A stretch of DNA of 64,000 bases from Alkalilimnicola ehrlichii (lineage in GTDB: Bacteria; Pseudomonadota; Gammaproteobacteria; Nitrococcales; AK92): assembly GCF_003399765.1 (NCBI RefSeq), contig NZ_NFZV01000003.1:1-64000 (forward strand). Direction: 5' to 3'. This document shows, piece after piece, positions 1 to 8,433 of the stretch. A program made the translations under genes and the position numbers. Positions within the stretch are counted from its first letter, which is position 1. The number at the start of each line of letters is the position of its first letter. The notes beneath the pieces were generated by a model. The model had not been told where the DNA came from, ran no database searches, and was given only the letters and a program-made list of their open reading frames with translations.

Positions 1-707
1 GCCCGTACCGGCTGCGCGCCGGGCGTGCGGGTCAGTGCCACGGCCCCGGCCGCCTCGCCCGGCACAATGCCCTGGCCGGCGCCCGCGGTCATGATTCGAT
101 TAGCCTGGGCCAGCGCGAGCACGGTTCGGGCATCCAGCAACGAGTCCGCGCCGAGCAAGATCAATTGCTGCCAGTTCTCCTCCTCGGCCTCCGGCGCTAG
201 GCAGTCGATCAGCGCTTGCACGCCGCCGGTTGCCGTTCGGGTAAAGCCCCAGGCATACGCGGCCGTGGCCGGAAACGCCTCGACCAAGGTTTCCCAGACG
301 GCTTCTTGCGTCAGTTGGCGGCCGCGACTACTGGCCTCGGGGGGTAATAGCACCTGAACCCGCGTGCGCACATCGGTTGGCTCGGGCGGCCGTGTCTCCA
401 GTAATTTGCCGAGTGCGATCCTTGCCAGCAGTAACTGCCGCTCGGCAGGCGCTGTTGCGCTCGCGAAGGCGGCGTCCTCGACCGGCGCGGTCATCACCGG
501 CTGTAAACCTTGGCCGGCAACGGGGGTGCGTAATTCCGGATGCGCTCGCCCGCCGTTGATCTGGAGTTGCACCGCGCCTTGAGCGGCGTAGTCGCCGGTG
601 CCGGCGAGGGTGCAGACGCCGGTGGCGATGAGCGCCAGCGGTTCGGGGCGTTGGGGGGCGGGTGGTTCGGCCTTAGCGGCTTGCGGTTGTTTTTTCCAGA
701 AGGTCAC
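1..707 (-). CDS. Beta-ketoacyl synthase-like (thiolase-fold) protein, 3' part cut by window edge
   Basis: The open frame runs from a GTG at 707 off the left edge, giving 235 codons. The GTG has an AAGGAG ribosome site 7 bases upstream. The visible protein starts VTFWKKQPQAAKAEPP and then has features of a condensing-enzyme fold: LILLGADSLLDARTVLAL, followed by GIVPGEAAGAVALT, which matches the conserved PGE-GAG-type strand of 3-oxoacyl-ACP synthases. No cysteine sits in a recognisable nucleophile context in the visible part, so it may be a catalytically dead ketosynthase-like protein. The substrate and pathway are unknown. The family call rests on one motif region and is moderate. Confidence 0.6.
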   Translation of the reverse strand, partial: MTFWKKQPQAAKAEPPAPQRPEPLALIATGVCTLAGTGDYAAQGAVQLQINGGRAHPELRTPVAGQGLQPVMTAPVEDAAFASATAPAERQLLLARIALGKLLETRPPEPTDVRTRVQVLLPPEASSRGRQLTQEAVWETLVEAFPATAAYAWGFTRTATGGVQALIDCLAPEAEEENWQQLILLGADSLLDARTVLALAQANRIMTAGAGQGIVPGEAAGAVALTRTPGAQPVR

Positions 708-789
708 GCCGCACTCCTTGCGACAGATTATTTTTTATCGTTACGTTATATCATACTGAAGCGAAAGCGAACGTACAGCTTAAGCGGCT

Positions 790-1649
790 TTAGAAACTCG
801 CGATCCGCTCGCGGCAAGATTGCTCGGTTAGCGCTTTGACGTGCTCGATGCGTTCGGCCAAGCATTCCAGGTCATCGCGAGTTATGTCGTAATCTCGCTC
901 ATAGCGGGAATCGATATAGGCTTTTTTGAGTAGTTTGAAGCGGTGCTTATCGACTTCGGATGCTTGTGGAAATGCAGGCAAAAAGCGTGGGTCACATCTG
1001 ACCACCTGCTTATAAAGCTTTTCGATGTTGTGCTCTTTGGCTTTATAGCCCGTATGAACAAGCAAAACGGCATTCAAAAAACGTTCGGTTGCTTGATGTA
1101 GCAAGAAAGCAGCGTCATCCAACATGCCTTCTTGTAAATACATCGAGAAGCCAAGCAGTGCTTGCTTTCCCTTCTGAAACCAAAAATCAAAGTCTTCCTG
1201 AGCCTGCTCCTTACGCTCTTTCGCATCCAGCTCCCGGGGCGGCTCCAGTTCCACCCGACCGCTGTCGTAGAGCACGATGCCTTCTTTGTAGAGATCGGTG
1301 TAGAAGTAATGCCCTTCCCGCAGATGCTTCTGTAGCGGCCGCAGTCTTCCACGATCAGGTTCGGCCAGGTCTTTAAGGCCGGATGCTCATGCACCCGTTG
1401 CTCGACCTTGCTCCACAGCGGTTTGGATTTCTTCGTCCGCACCAGATCGGTGACCACCAGCAAATCGTAGTCGCTGCGGTACTCGTAGGTGATGTGCCCT
1501 TCGACGTAGCTGTCCTCCACCCAATTACCGCGGGCGTAGCTGCCGAACAACACGATCAGCTCCACGTCCACTAAGGCGGTGATGGTTTCCACGATCAAAC
1601 GCAGCTCGCGCTGCTTATTATCCGGCAGGTGGGAAATATCCGTTTTCAT
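790..1649 (-). CDS. Nucleotidyltransferase-HEPN domain protein, frameshifted
   Basis: The N-terminal part has the polymerase-beta-like nucleotidyltransferase signature LFGSYARG followed by SDYDLLVVT. The C-terminal part is a helical HEPN-type domain (ATERFLNAVLLVHTGYKAK, DSRYERDYDIT). The two parts are in different frames. Around 1341-1344 one base appears to be missing: restoring it joins the fragment ending in LIVED to RPLQKHLREGHYFYTDLYKEG, giving one protein of about 286 residues. ATG 1649 is preferred because the family alignment starts near KTDISHLPDNKQ, with GGAG just before it. MNT and HEPN domains are often separate genes of a toxin-antitoxin pair; fused single-chain versions also exist. 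Decay or sequencing error cannot be separated here. Confidence 0.7.
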
Positions 1650-1804
1650 GATCTCCAGCGGGTCTCTCGATAAGTACAAACCTCGATTCTTACAGATTGA
1701 AGATCCTAAGGAAATAAGAGTGGGCAAAGCGGATGAAGTGTCACGAATTAGCAAGAGCAGGCGTTCGATCGACAGGGCTAGCTGTCTGTTATTAAAGCGT
1801 GCAG

Positions 1805-1918
1805 AAAAAAACCCCGGGCCCCTGGGGGAGGACCCGGGTTAGTGCCGGCTTTTGGGGGAAGCCGGTCTGGCCCGTCAAAAGGGGGAGAGTTGACGAGCCG
1901 CGCCGGGCACTGGCGCTT
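1805..1918 (-). ncRNA. Candidate sRNA copy 1, C-rich hairpin loops and intrinsic terminator
   Basis: Read on the minus strand, the segment folds into four consecutive hairpins. They are GCGCC/GGCGC; GCUCGUCAA/UUGACGGGC with loop CUCUCCCCCUU; GCCGGCUU/AAGCCGGC with loop CCCCCAA; and a CCCGGG/CCCGGG stem with a UCCUCCCCCAGGGG interior, followed by seven U. The last is an intrinsic terminator. The loops repeat the motif CUCCCCC/UCCCCC, complementary to purine-rich ribosome sites, as in C-rich-loop regulatory RNAs. There is no convincing ORF. A second copy lies at 4252-4366. The start is inferred from the promoter at 1924-1951. Function is unproven. Confidence 0.6.
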
Positions 1919-1923
1919 ACTGG

Positions 1924-1951
1924 TTAAGACACTCGCTGGCCGGGAAAGTTC
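1924..1951 (-). promoter_or_regulatory. ECF/RpoE-like promoter of sRNA copy 1
   Basis: The minus strand reads GAACTT (1951-1946), 16 bases, then TCTTAA (1929-1924). This matches the RpoE-type GAACTT-N16-TCNNA layout. The same arrangement with the same spacing precedes the second sRNA copy, although the spacer sequence differs between the two. Confidence 0.5.
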
Positions 1952-2038
1952 AAGGCGGCGAGAATCTTTTTGCGGAATACCGGACCACTGCGGGCCCCAT
2001 ATCGCGATCGCTTTTCTGCCCGAGCAGGCCATGCCGGC

Positions 2039-4074
2039 CTAAGCAGCCGGAATACTGAAGCAAAAGGTGCTTCCCTCGCCCAACCGGCTCTCCACCCAGA
2101 TATGCCCGTTGTGGGCCTCAACTAAGCCCTTAGCGATGGCTAACCCAAGCCCTGTGCCCTGATAGGACGCTCTGCGGCCACGCCAGTAGCGGTCGAACAG
2201 ACGCGGGATCTCGTCAGGGGCTATACCGGGGCCTGTATCCGATACCGAAAACCGCACCGCCGTCGTCTGCCTCTGCGCCGTAACGCTCACCCGCCCACCT
2301 TCGCCGGTAATCTTCACGGCATTGGAAAGCAGGTTGCCAAGGATCTGTAGCAGCCGGTCGCGGTCGCACAAGACCGCCGGCAAGGCTTCGGGTATCGAGT
2401 ACTGGAGCGTTAAACCTTTTTTTCGGCGGCCTCGCGCAATTCCTCCGTCGCCTCGTGTACGAGCGCGCTAGGGTCGTGCGGCGCTAGGCTAATCGCGAGC
2501 GTTCCCGCTTCGATGTTGCCAAAATCGGTCAGGTCGTCGATCAGCCGTTGCATTCTGTGGGTAGATTGCTGGATTAGCTTAGCCTGTCTGCGCACCCGAT
2601 GCCCTTGCTCATACGAGGCGGAGTCTCTTATCAGCAGACCGGCCGAGAGCTGGATGGCACTTAGCGGGCTGCGCAGGTCGTGGGAGACGATGCGCACGGT
2701 TTCCTCGCGAGCGCTAACCGCCTGCCGGGTCTGTTCAAGCAGCGCTTGTCGCTCGGCTTCGGCCCGGCGGCGAGCGCTAACGTCGACGAAGGTGACGACG
2801 GCGGCAATCAATCGCCCCTCCTCGTACATGGGACTTGCGCGTTGATCGGCATAGAAGGACGTGCCATCCGCCCGCCAGAGCAATTCGGCTTCGGAACGGA
2901 ACGGCTTACCCTGGCGCGCGGTCTGGAGCAGCGGGCACTCTTCGGCCGGATACGGTTCGCCGTTCTCCTTCGTGTGGTGGATCAAGTCGTGCATGAATTG
3001 GCCGATCAGATCAGCGCTGCTGTCATAGCCCAGCAGTTTGACACAGGCCGGATTGGCAAACGTACAACGGCCCTCGCCGTCGATCCCGTAGATTCCTTCG
3101 CCGGCCGAATCCAATAGCAGCTGAAGGCGGTTACGACCCTGCTGCACTTCCGCTAATAGGCGGGCGCGCTCGATGACCCCCGCGAGATAATCGACCAGCA
3201 TATGCAGCTGGCGTTTGGTACGCGGCTCGAAGAGCTGAACATGAGGCGTACCGACGTAGAGCACCCCCAGCAGCTTGCCGTGCGGGTAGAGCCGCAGACC
3301 CAGCAGCGAATTTAACCCGCTCTGGCGGGCCTGTGCGCTCACTCGGTTGTCGGCGTACCGCGCGTCGGGAAGATAGACGGGGCTTTCCTCGGCGGCGATC
3401 TCGGCCACGAAGGTCGACGATGCGAGCGAAACCGGCTGGTCCGGCTCCGCAGCCAAGCCGCACGTCGTTGGCGCCGAGAGCCATTGCCCTTTGTCGTCGG
3501 CAAGAAACAACGCTGCCCCAGCCGCCTGCACCGCCTCCTGCACGACCTCGACCAGCGGTTCGAGTCGAGCGCCAAGTGTAGCGAGACTCGGCGGATCTTC
3601 CGTCAAGCGCGTCGAAAGCTTATTGAGCCGGTGCAGGTAGTGTTTCTCTGCCTGATACTCTTCACGGGAGTAGCCGCTGAAGACCTCGACCGCCTTGTCG
3701 ATGAACACCTGCAACTGGTCGGTCAATAGCTGCACATCCTCCGGTGCGGGTCGCTCCTTGAGCGGCCGCTGTTGCCACAGCTCGGCGATGATCCGACTCA
3801 GCAGTACGAATTCCTTGGTAACCTCTTCGAGCTTGAAACCAAGTCGCAACCGCAGATTCAGGTGCGTCTCCTCCAGCCGTAGAGCGATCTCGCTGAGGCC
3901 TTCCCGCTTGCCTGTATGAGAGATTTTCACCAGCGTATCGAGGAACTCGGGCAGCGTGTCGATCACCTCGTTGTACGACAGACCGCGGGCCGAAGGCAGC
4001 TGGCCTACTTCCTCCGCATACTGCGCCACGAGCCGCTCGCGGTTTCGTTCTATGTAATCGCCAACTGTCGGCAT
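2039..4074 (-). CDS. Hybrid-sensor histidine kinase (RsbRD-like N-domain, GAF, PAS, HisKA, HATPase), frameshifted
   Basis: The cytoplasmic sensor kinase would have about 678 residues once reframed. In order it has an all-helical N-terminal domain resembling RsbRD_N (about 1-105), a GAF domain (about 140-310), a PAS domain (about 314-435, LDSAGEGIYGIDGEG), a HisKA H-box (VSHDLRSP, His near 465) and a HATPase domain with N-box NLLSNAVK, DTGPGI and GTGLGLAI. The frame breaks at seven A residues (2417-2423). In frame 0 the ribosome meets TAA at 2410, while a -1 shift continues as KGLTLQYSIPEALPAVL into the ATPase domain. ATG 4074 is chosen over the upstream frame because GAGG precedes it and the upstream part overlaps sRNA copy 2. 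No partner response regulator is adjacent. Confidence 0.85.
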
Positions 4075-4251
4075 GACCGAACCTCGGGGGAACGACGACG
4101 GCAAGCTACACCGTGCGTTAAATAAGCGCTTTCTCTCCGACAATGCCCTGGCCCCTAAAATGGGGACGGTTGTCAAAAATTCCGCGCGCATCCCAACCCG
4201 GTATTGGGCGATTACCCGCCAATCCGACATGGCGTAGAGCGACATACAGGC

Positions 4252-4366
4252 AAAAAAACCCGGGCCCCTGGGGGATGGGACCCGGGTTAAGTCCGGCTTT
4301 TGGGGGAAGCCGGTCTGGCCCGTCAAAAGGGGGAGAGTTGACGAGCCGCGCCGGGCACTGGCGCTT
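4252..4366 (-). ncRNA. Candidate sRNA copy 2, near-identical to copy 1
   Basis: This is a direct repeat of 1805-1918 on the same strand. The first ~80 bases from CAGTAAGCGCC through the AAAAGCCGG stem are identical; differences fall in the short linker and in the terminator loop, which is CCAUCCCCCAGG here. Seven U (minus strand, 4258-4252) follow the CCCGGG stem. It lies between polA and the histidine kinase, upstream of the kinase start at 4074. Conservation of the stems and C-rich loops while the flanks diverge supports a functional RNA over a chance repeat. Confidence 0.6.
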
Positions 4367-4371
4367 ACTGT

Positions 4372-4399
4372 TTATGACAGGCGCTGCTGAGAAAAGTTC
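4372..4399 (-). promoter_or_regulatory. ECF/RpoE-like promoter of sRNA copy 2
   Basis: The minus strand has GAACTT (4399-4394), 16 bases, then TCATAA (4377-4372). This is the same layout as at 1924-1951. The predicted start falls a few bases before the first hairpin. Confidence 0.5.
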
Positions 4400-4450
4400 A
4401 CGCGATGTTCGAAATCGTTCGTATTTCTTCTCGCCTTCCGCTGCCCTTGC

Positions 4451-7168
4451 TTAATGGGCGGATTCCCAGTCGTCGCCGATACCGAGTTCGACCTCCAGCG
4501 GTACGCTGAGTTCGGCCGCTTCGGTCATAAAACGCTGAATGCGAGGGCTAAGCGCTTCAGCCGCTTGCTCCGGCACTTCGAAGATTAATTCGTCATGCAC
4601 CTGCATCACCATCCGCACATCGCCGTGCTCTTTTTGCAGCCAGCCATCCAGCCGGAGCATGGCGCGCTTGATGATGTCGGCAGCGGTACCTTGCATCGGC
4701 GCGTTAATGGCGGTGCGCTCGGCGTACTGGCGGCGCTGGGCGTTACGCGCGTTAATCTCCGGCAGATATAAGCGACGACCGAATACGGTTTCTACATAGC
4801 CTTGTTCGTGCGCCTGCTTGCGCGTCCGCTCCATGTAGTCGGCCACACCCGGGTAGCGATGGAAGTAACGGTCGACATAGGCTTGGGCTTCGTTGCGGCC
4901 GATGTTGAGCTGTTTGCCCAAGCCGAAAGCGGACATGCCGTAGATCAAGCCGAAGTTGATGGCTTTGGCCGCCCGGCGCTGTTCGTCGCTGACCTTGTCG
5001 AGTGCTACTCCGAAAACTTCCGCCGCGGTAGCGCGGTGAATGTCCTGGCCTTCGGCAAACGCCCGGCGCAGGCCCTCGTCCTGCGACAGATGCGCCATAA
5101 TGCGCAATTCGACTTGCGAGTAGTCGGCGGCGATGAGCTTGTTGCCGGGTTCGGCGATGAACGCTTTGCGGATTCGCCGCCCCTCGGGGGTACGTACCGG
5201 AATGTTCTGCAAATTTGGATCGGAGGAGGACAGTCGCCCCGTCGCGGCCACCGCCTGATGGTAGGAGGTATGCACGCGCCCGGTTGCCGGGTTAATCAAC
5301 CGCGGCAGTTTGTCGGTATAGGTCGAGCGCAGTTTGCTCAGACCGCGGTGGTCGAGAATCAGGCGCGGCAGGCGGTATTCGTGAGCCAGCTCGGCAAGCA
5401 CGGACTCGGCGGTGGACGGCGCGCCTTTGGGCGTTTTCTGAATAACCGGCAAGCCTTGCTTTTCGAACAGGATTTCCTGGATTTGTTTCGGGGAGCTTAG
5501 GTTAAAGGCGCCGCCTGCCTCCTCATGCGCGGCGGCTTCGATCTCGTCGATGCGCTCGGCCAGTTCGGCGCTTTGCTTAGCCAGCATATCGCTATCCACC
5601 AGCACGCCGGCTCGCTCCATGCGCGAGAGCACGGAAATCAGGGGCACTTCGATCTCGCGGTATATCCGCTGCGGGCCGTCCTGTTCGGCCAAGCGCGGAT
5701 ACAGATGTCGATGCAGAGCCAGGGTAACCTCGGCGTCTTCGGCCGCGTAATCGGTCGCCGCTTCCAGCGCGACTTGATCGAAGGTGACCTGTTTGACGCC
5801 CTTGCCCGCCACTTCTTCGAATGTGGTGGTGCGCCGGCCGAGGTACTTCAGTGCCAGGGAGTCCATGTCATGGCGGGTCGCGGTGCTATCGAGCACGTAG
5901 GATTCGAGCATGGTGTCGTGCGCCACCCCTTGTAGGGCGATGCCGTAACGGGCCAACACGCTCATGTCGTACTTCAAGTTCTGGCCGAGTTTAGGCCGTT
6001 TGGGATCTTCCAACAGCGGTTTCAGTGCCTGTAGCACCTTGTCGCGATCTAACTGATCGGGGGCTTCCGGATAGTCGTGCGCTACCGGCACGTACGCCGC
6101 CTCGCCCGTTTCAACGGCAAAGGAGATACCGACGATGGCCGCTTCCATGTAGTTGAGACTGTCGGTTTCCAGATCGAAGCTGAATAGTTCGGTTTCCTTA
6201 AGCCGCAGCAGCCAGGCTTCGAACTCTTCCCACGTAAGAACGCACTGGTAGTTAACCTCGGCCGCGGTTGACGGCGCATCCTCGCCTGGGGCGGCGGACT
6301 CGCTTTCCTTCAACTGCTTTAGCCAACCGGTGAATTCCCACTGCTGGTAAGCCTCGGCCAGTTGCGCCCGGTCGGGGTCTTTGCGTTGCAAGTCGCCAAT
6401 GCCGAATCCCAGTTCGACATCGCATTTGATGGTGGCGAGTTTACGCGACAGCTCCAATTGTTCGAGGTTATTGCGCAGATTCTCGCCGATTTTGCCCTTG
6501 ATGGAGTCGGCGTTGCGAATGACTTCGTCCAACGAGCCATATTCGTTGAGCCATTTGGCGGCCGTTTTGGGGCCCACCTTCGGTACGCCGGGAATGTTAT
6601 CGGAGGTGTCGCCGACCAGGGCAAGGTAATCGATGATGCACTCCGGCCCGACGCCGAACTTGTTCTGCACACCTTCGATGTCGAGTACGGTGTTGCTCAT
6701 GGTGTTGAGCAAGGTCACGGAGTCATCCACCAACTGCGCCATGTCTTTATCGCCGGTGGAGATGACGGTGCGGACACCGGCCTCGCGGGCCACCTGCGCC
6801 AACGTGCCGATAACGTCGTCGGCTTCCACCCCGGGCTGTTCTATCAGCGGCAGGCCCATCGCCCGGACGATGTCCTTCAGGGGCTGAGTCTGGCAGCGCA
6901 AATCGTCCGGCATGCTCGGGCGATTGGCTTTGTAGGCTTCGAATAGCTCGTCGCGAAAGGTTTTCCCCGGCGCGTCGAATACGACGCCGATGTGGCTGGG
7001 CTGATACTCATCCAACAGTTTGCGCAGCATGTTAAGCACGCCGTACATCGCGCCGGTAGGTTCGCCGCGCGACGTCGTCAGCGGCGGCAGGGCGTGGAAG
7101 GCGCGATAGAGGTAGGACGAACCGTCCACCAGCAACAAAGGTTTGTCGTTAAGCTCTGCGTTGGCCAT
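4451..7168 (-). CDS. polA: DNA polymerase I
   Basis: The 905-residue enzyme fills gaps and removes RNA primers during lagging-strand synthesis and excision repair. The N-terminal 5'-3' exonuclease begins LLLVDGSSYLYRAFHALPPL and includes GDKDMAQLVDD and GDTSDNIPG. The 3'-5' proofreading domain keeps the acidic pair in SFDLETDSLN. The polymerase domain has motif A (DYSQVELRIMAHLSQDEGL), the O-helix (RRAAKAINFGLIYGMSAFG) and motif C (QVHDELIFEV). Length and all catalytic motifs fit a full bacterial Pol I. It is monocistronic, with sRNA copy 2 just downstream on the same strand. Confidence 0.98.
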   Translation of the reverse strand: MANAELNDKPLLLVDGSSYLYRAFHALPPLTTSRGEPTGAMYGVLNMLRKLLDEYQPSHIGVVFDAPGKTFRDELFEAYKANRPSMPDDLRCQTQPLKDIVRAMGLPLIEQPGVEADDVIGTLAQVAREAGVRTVISTGDKDMAQLVDDSVTLLNTMSNTVLDIEGVQNKFGVGPECIIDYLALVGDTSDNIPGVPKVGPKTAAKWLNEYGSLDEVIRNADSIKGKIGENLRNNLEQLELSRKLATIKCDVELGFGIGDLQRKDPDRAQLAEAYQQWEFTGWLKQLKESESAAPGEDAPSTAAEVNYQCVLTWEEFEAWLLRLKETELFSFDLETDSLNYMEAAIVGISFAVETGEAAYVPVAHDYPEAPDQLDRDKVLQALKPLLEDPKRPKLGQNLKYDMSVLARYGIALQGVAHDTMLESYVLDSTATRHDMDSLALKYLGRRTTTFEEVAGKGVKQVTFDQVALEAATDYAAEDAEVTLALHRHLYPRLAEQDGPQRIYREIEVPLISVLSRMERAGVLVDSDMLAKQSAELAERIDEIEAAAHEEAGGAFNLSSPKQIQEILFEKQGLPVIQKTPKGAPSTAESVLAELAHEYRLPRLILDHRGLSKLRSTYTDKLPRLINPATGRVHTSYHQAVAATGRLSSSDPNLQNIPVRTPEGRRIRKAFIAEPGNKLIAADYSQVELRIMAHLSQDEGLRRAFAEGQDIHRATAAEVFGVALDKVSDEQRRAAKAINFGLIYGMSAFGLGKQLNIGRNEAQAYVDRYFHRYPGVADYMERTRKQAHEQGYVETVFGRRLYLPEINARNAQRRQYAERTAINAPMQGTAADIIKRAMLRLDGWLQKEHGDVRMVMQVHDELIFEVPEQAAEALSPRIQRFMTEAAELSVPLEVELGIGDDWESAH

Positions 7169-7276
7169 GAGTGCGTTCCGTACGTGTGCCCGCTAGCAGT
7201 CTTTGCGCAACAGTCTGCTAGGACTGCCGTTACCGACAGCCTGTTGGGATAGAAGAAGACAGATCAAGGAGAATAA

Positions 7277-7305
7277 CAAAAATGCCGCCATAGAGCGGCG
7301 GCATT
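7277..7305 (-). terminator. Intrinsic terminator downstream of the outer-membrane protein gene
   Basis: A 9-bp stem AATGCCGCC/GGCGGCATT with a 7-base loop is followed on the minus strand by five T. It lies 25 bases past the stop of the 7331-8070 gene and before polA. Confidence 0.75.
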
Positions 7306-7330
7306 ATAACAGGCAGGCAATGCGCGCGAT

Positions 7331-8070
7331 TTAGAAGCGCGCGACCAGTCCGAGATAAGGTCCGTCGATACTCAGGTCGACGTCGATGTCGTCGAAATCG
7401 TCCAGCTTCAACTCGTAGCGGCGATAACCGGCTTCGACCCGAACGAACGGCGCAACATGGTAGCGTAGGCCGATCTGGGCGTCGATCAAGCGGTTGCCGG
7501 AGTAGGCGATCGCGCTCGCCTCGGCATTGGCGGACAAGCCCGTAAACGGTAGCGCCACACCCGCGTTACCGTATAGCATCGGTATCGGGCCGCTGAAAGA
7601 AATACGGTCGGTTTGGCCGTTGGCGGTGACTTGGGCCTCGCCATCCATCAAGCGGACGTTCAAACCGACGCCCAGGCTAACGACGTTGCTCAACGGTTGA
7701 ATGTAAATCGTAGCATCAAGCTGATCGAGGCTGAGCTTGCTGTCAACGTCCTGACCCGCATCCACCTCTATATCGCCGAATCTAAGCGTACGGTCGACAC
7801 GGCCGCTGCCATCGAAATCCAGCGGCGTGTAGGCAACCCGGATGTTGGGTAGCAACATCGGTTCGAACTTGGCCCAGCCGAAGAAACCGTTCTCGCGGCC
7901 AAAGCCCAGCTCGTCGTCGGCATCGAAATTACCGTCGCCAGTCCCCATGTGGCCGCTGGGGCTATGGCTCCAGAACGCGGCGCCGACTTCGGCATCGAAG
8001 AGTAACGCCTGCGCGCTAAAGGGAAGCAGCGCGAGCCCGGCGCGGCGATGACGGATTTTAGAAGTTTCAT
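7331..8070 (-). CDS. Outer-membrane beta-barrel protein, frameshift in signal peptide
   Basis: The mature part has the alternating pattern of a small barrel and ends ...DGPYLGLVARF with a terminal Phe, the usual outer-membrane assembly signal. It resembles the TIGR04219 type of outer-membrane protein. The natural start appears to be ATG 8070 (MKLLKSVIA) with an AGGGGG ribosome site. One base is missing near 8041-8043, since the continuation A-GLALLPFSAQA of the signal peptide is in the other frame. The only uninterrupted start, at 8095, would give a leader without a proper signal sequence. It has its own terminator. Function is unknown beyond being an envelope protein. Confidence 0.75.
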
Positions 8071-8433
8071 GGAACCCCCTGGTTTCATTTATCAATTACT
8101 TAAATAGTGACAAGTTGATCAAGTTAAACCCGCCACCCAGGGCTTCTTGTCAACACAGCTCGATCAGTATCCCTACGCTTATCGGCAGATTCGGGAAATA
8201 CTGAGCGTACCGTCCTGTGGACTTGTTCTTATTTAATAATAGAACAGCAAGCACACACCGTACCTTTATGGTACAAGAATTGTAAGGTCGGTTTTTCTGG
8301 CAGGTCTATGTGTATATTGAGGAAGTCCCTTCCGGGGCGTTCTCAATAACCTGCTTAGAAGCATTGTTCAGCACTCTCAGTAGATTGCTACGGCACCGGT
8401 CACAGCTTGAACATCTAGTAGATTAGGAGCGTT

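Noticed and set aside
1801-1925. Reading the sRNA repeat on the plus strand as CsrA-binding hairpins (loops GGGGGA)
   Set aside because: The terminator T run and the conserved promoter are both on the minus strand, so the transcribed loops are C-rich and not GGA-rich.
1842-2042. Short plus-strand frame over sRNA copy 1 and the kinase 3' end
   Set aside because: It has no ribosome site and no conserved content, and it overlaps the structured repeat.
4802-5500. 232-codon plus-strand frame opposite polA
   Set aside because: It overlaps conserved polymerase motifs on the other strand; the translation has no family features.
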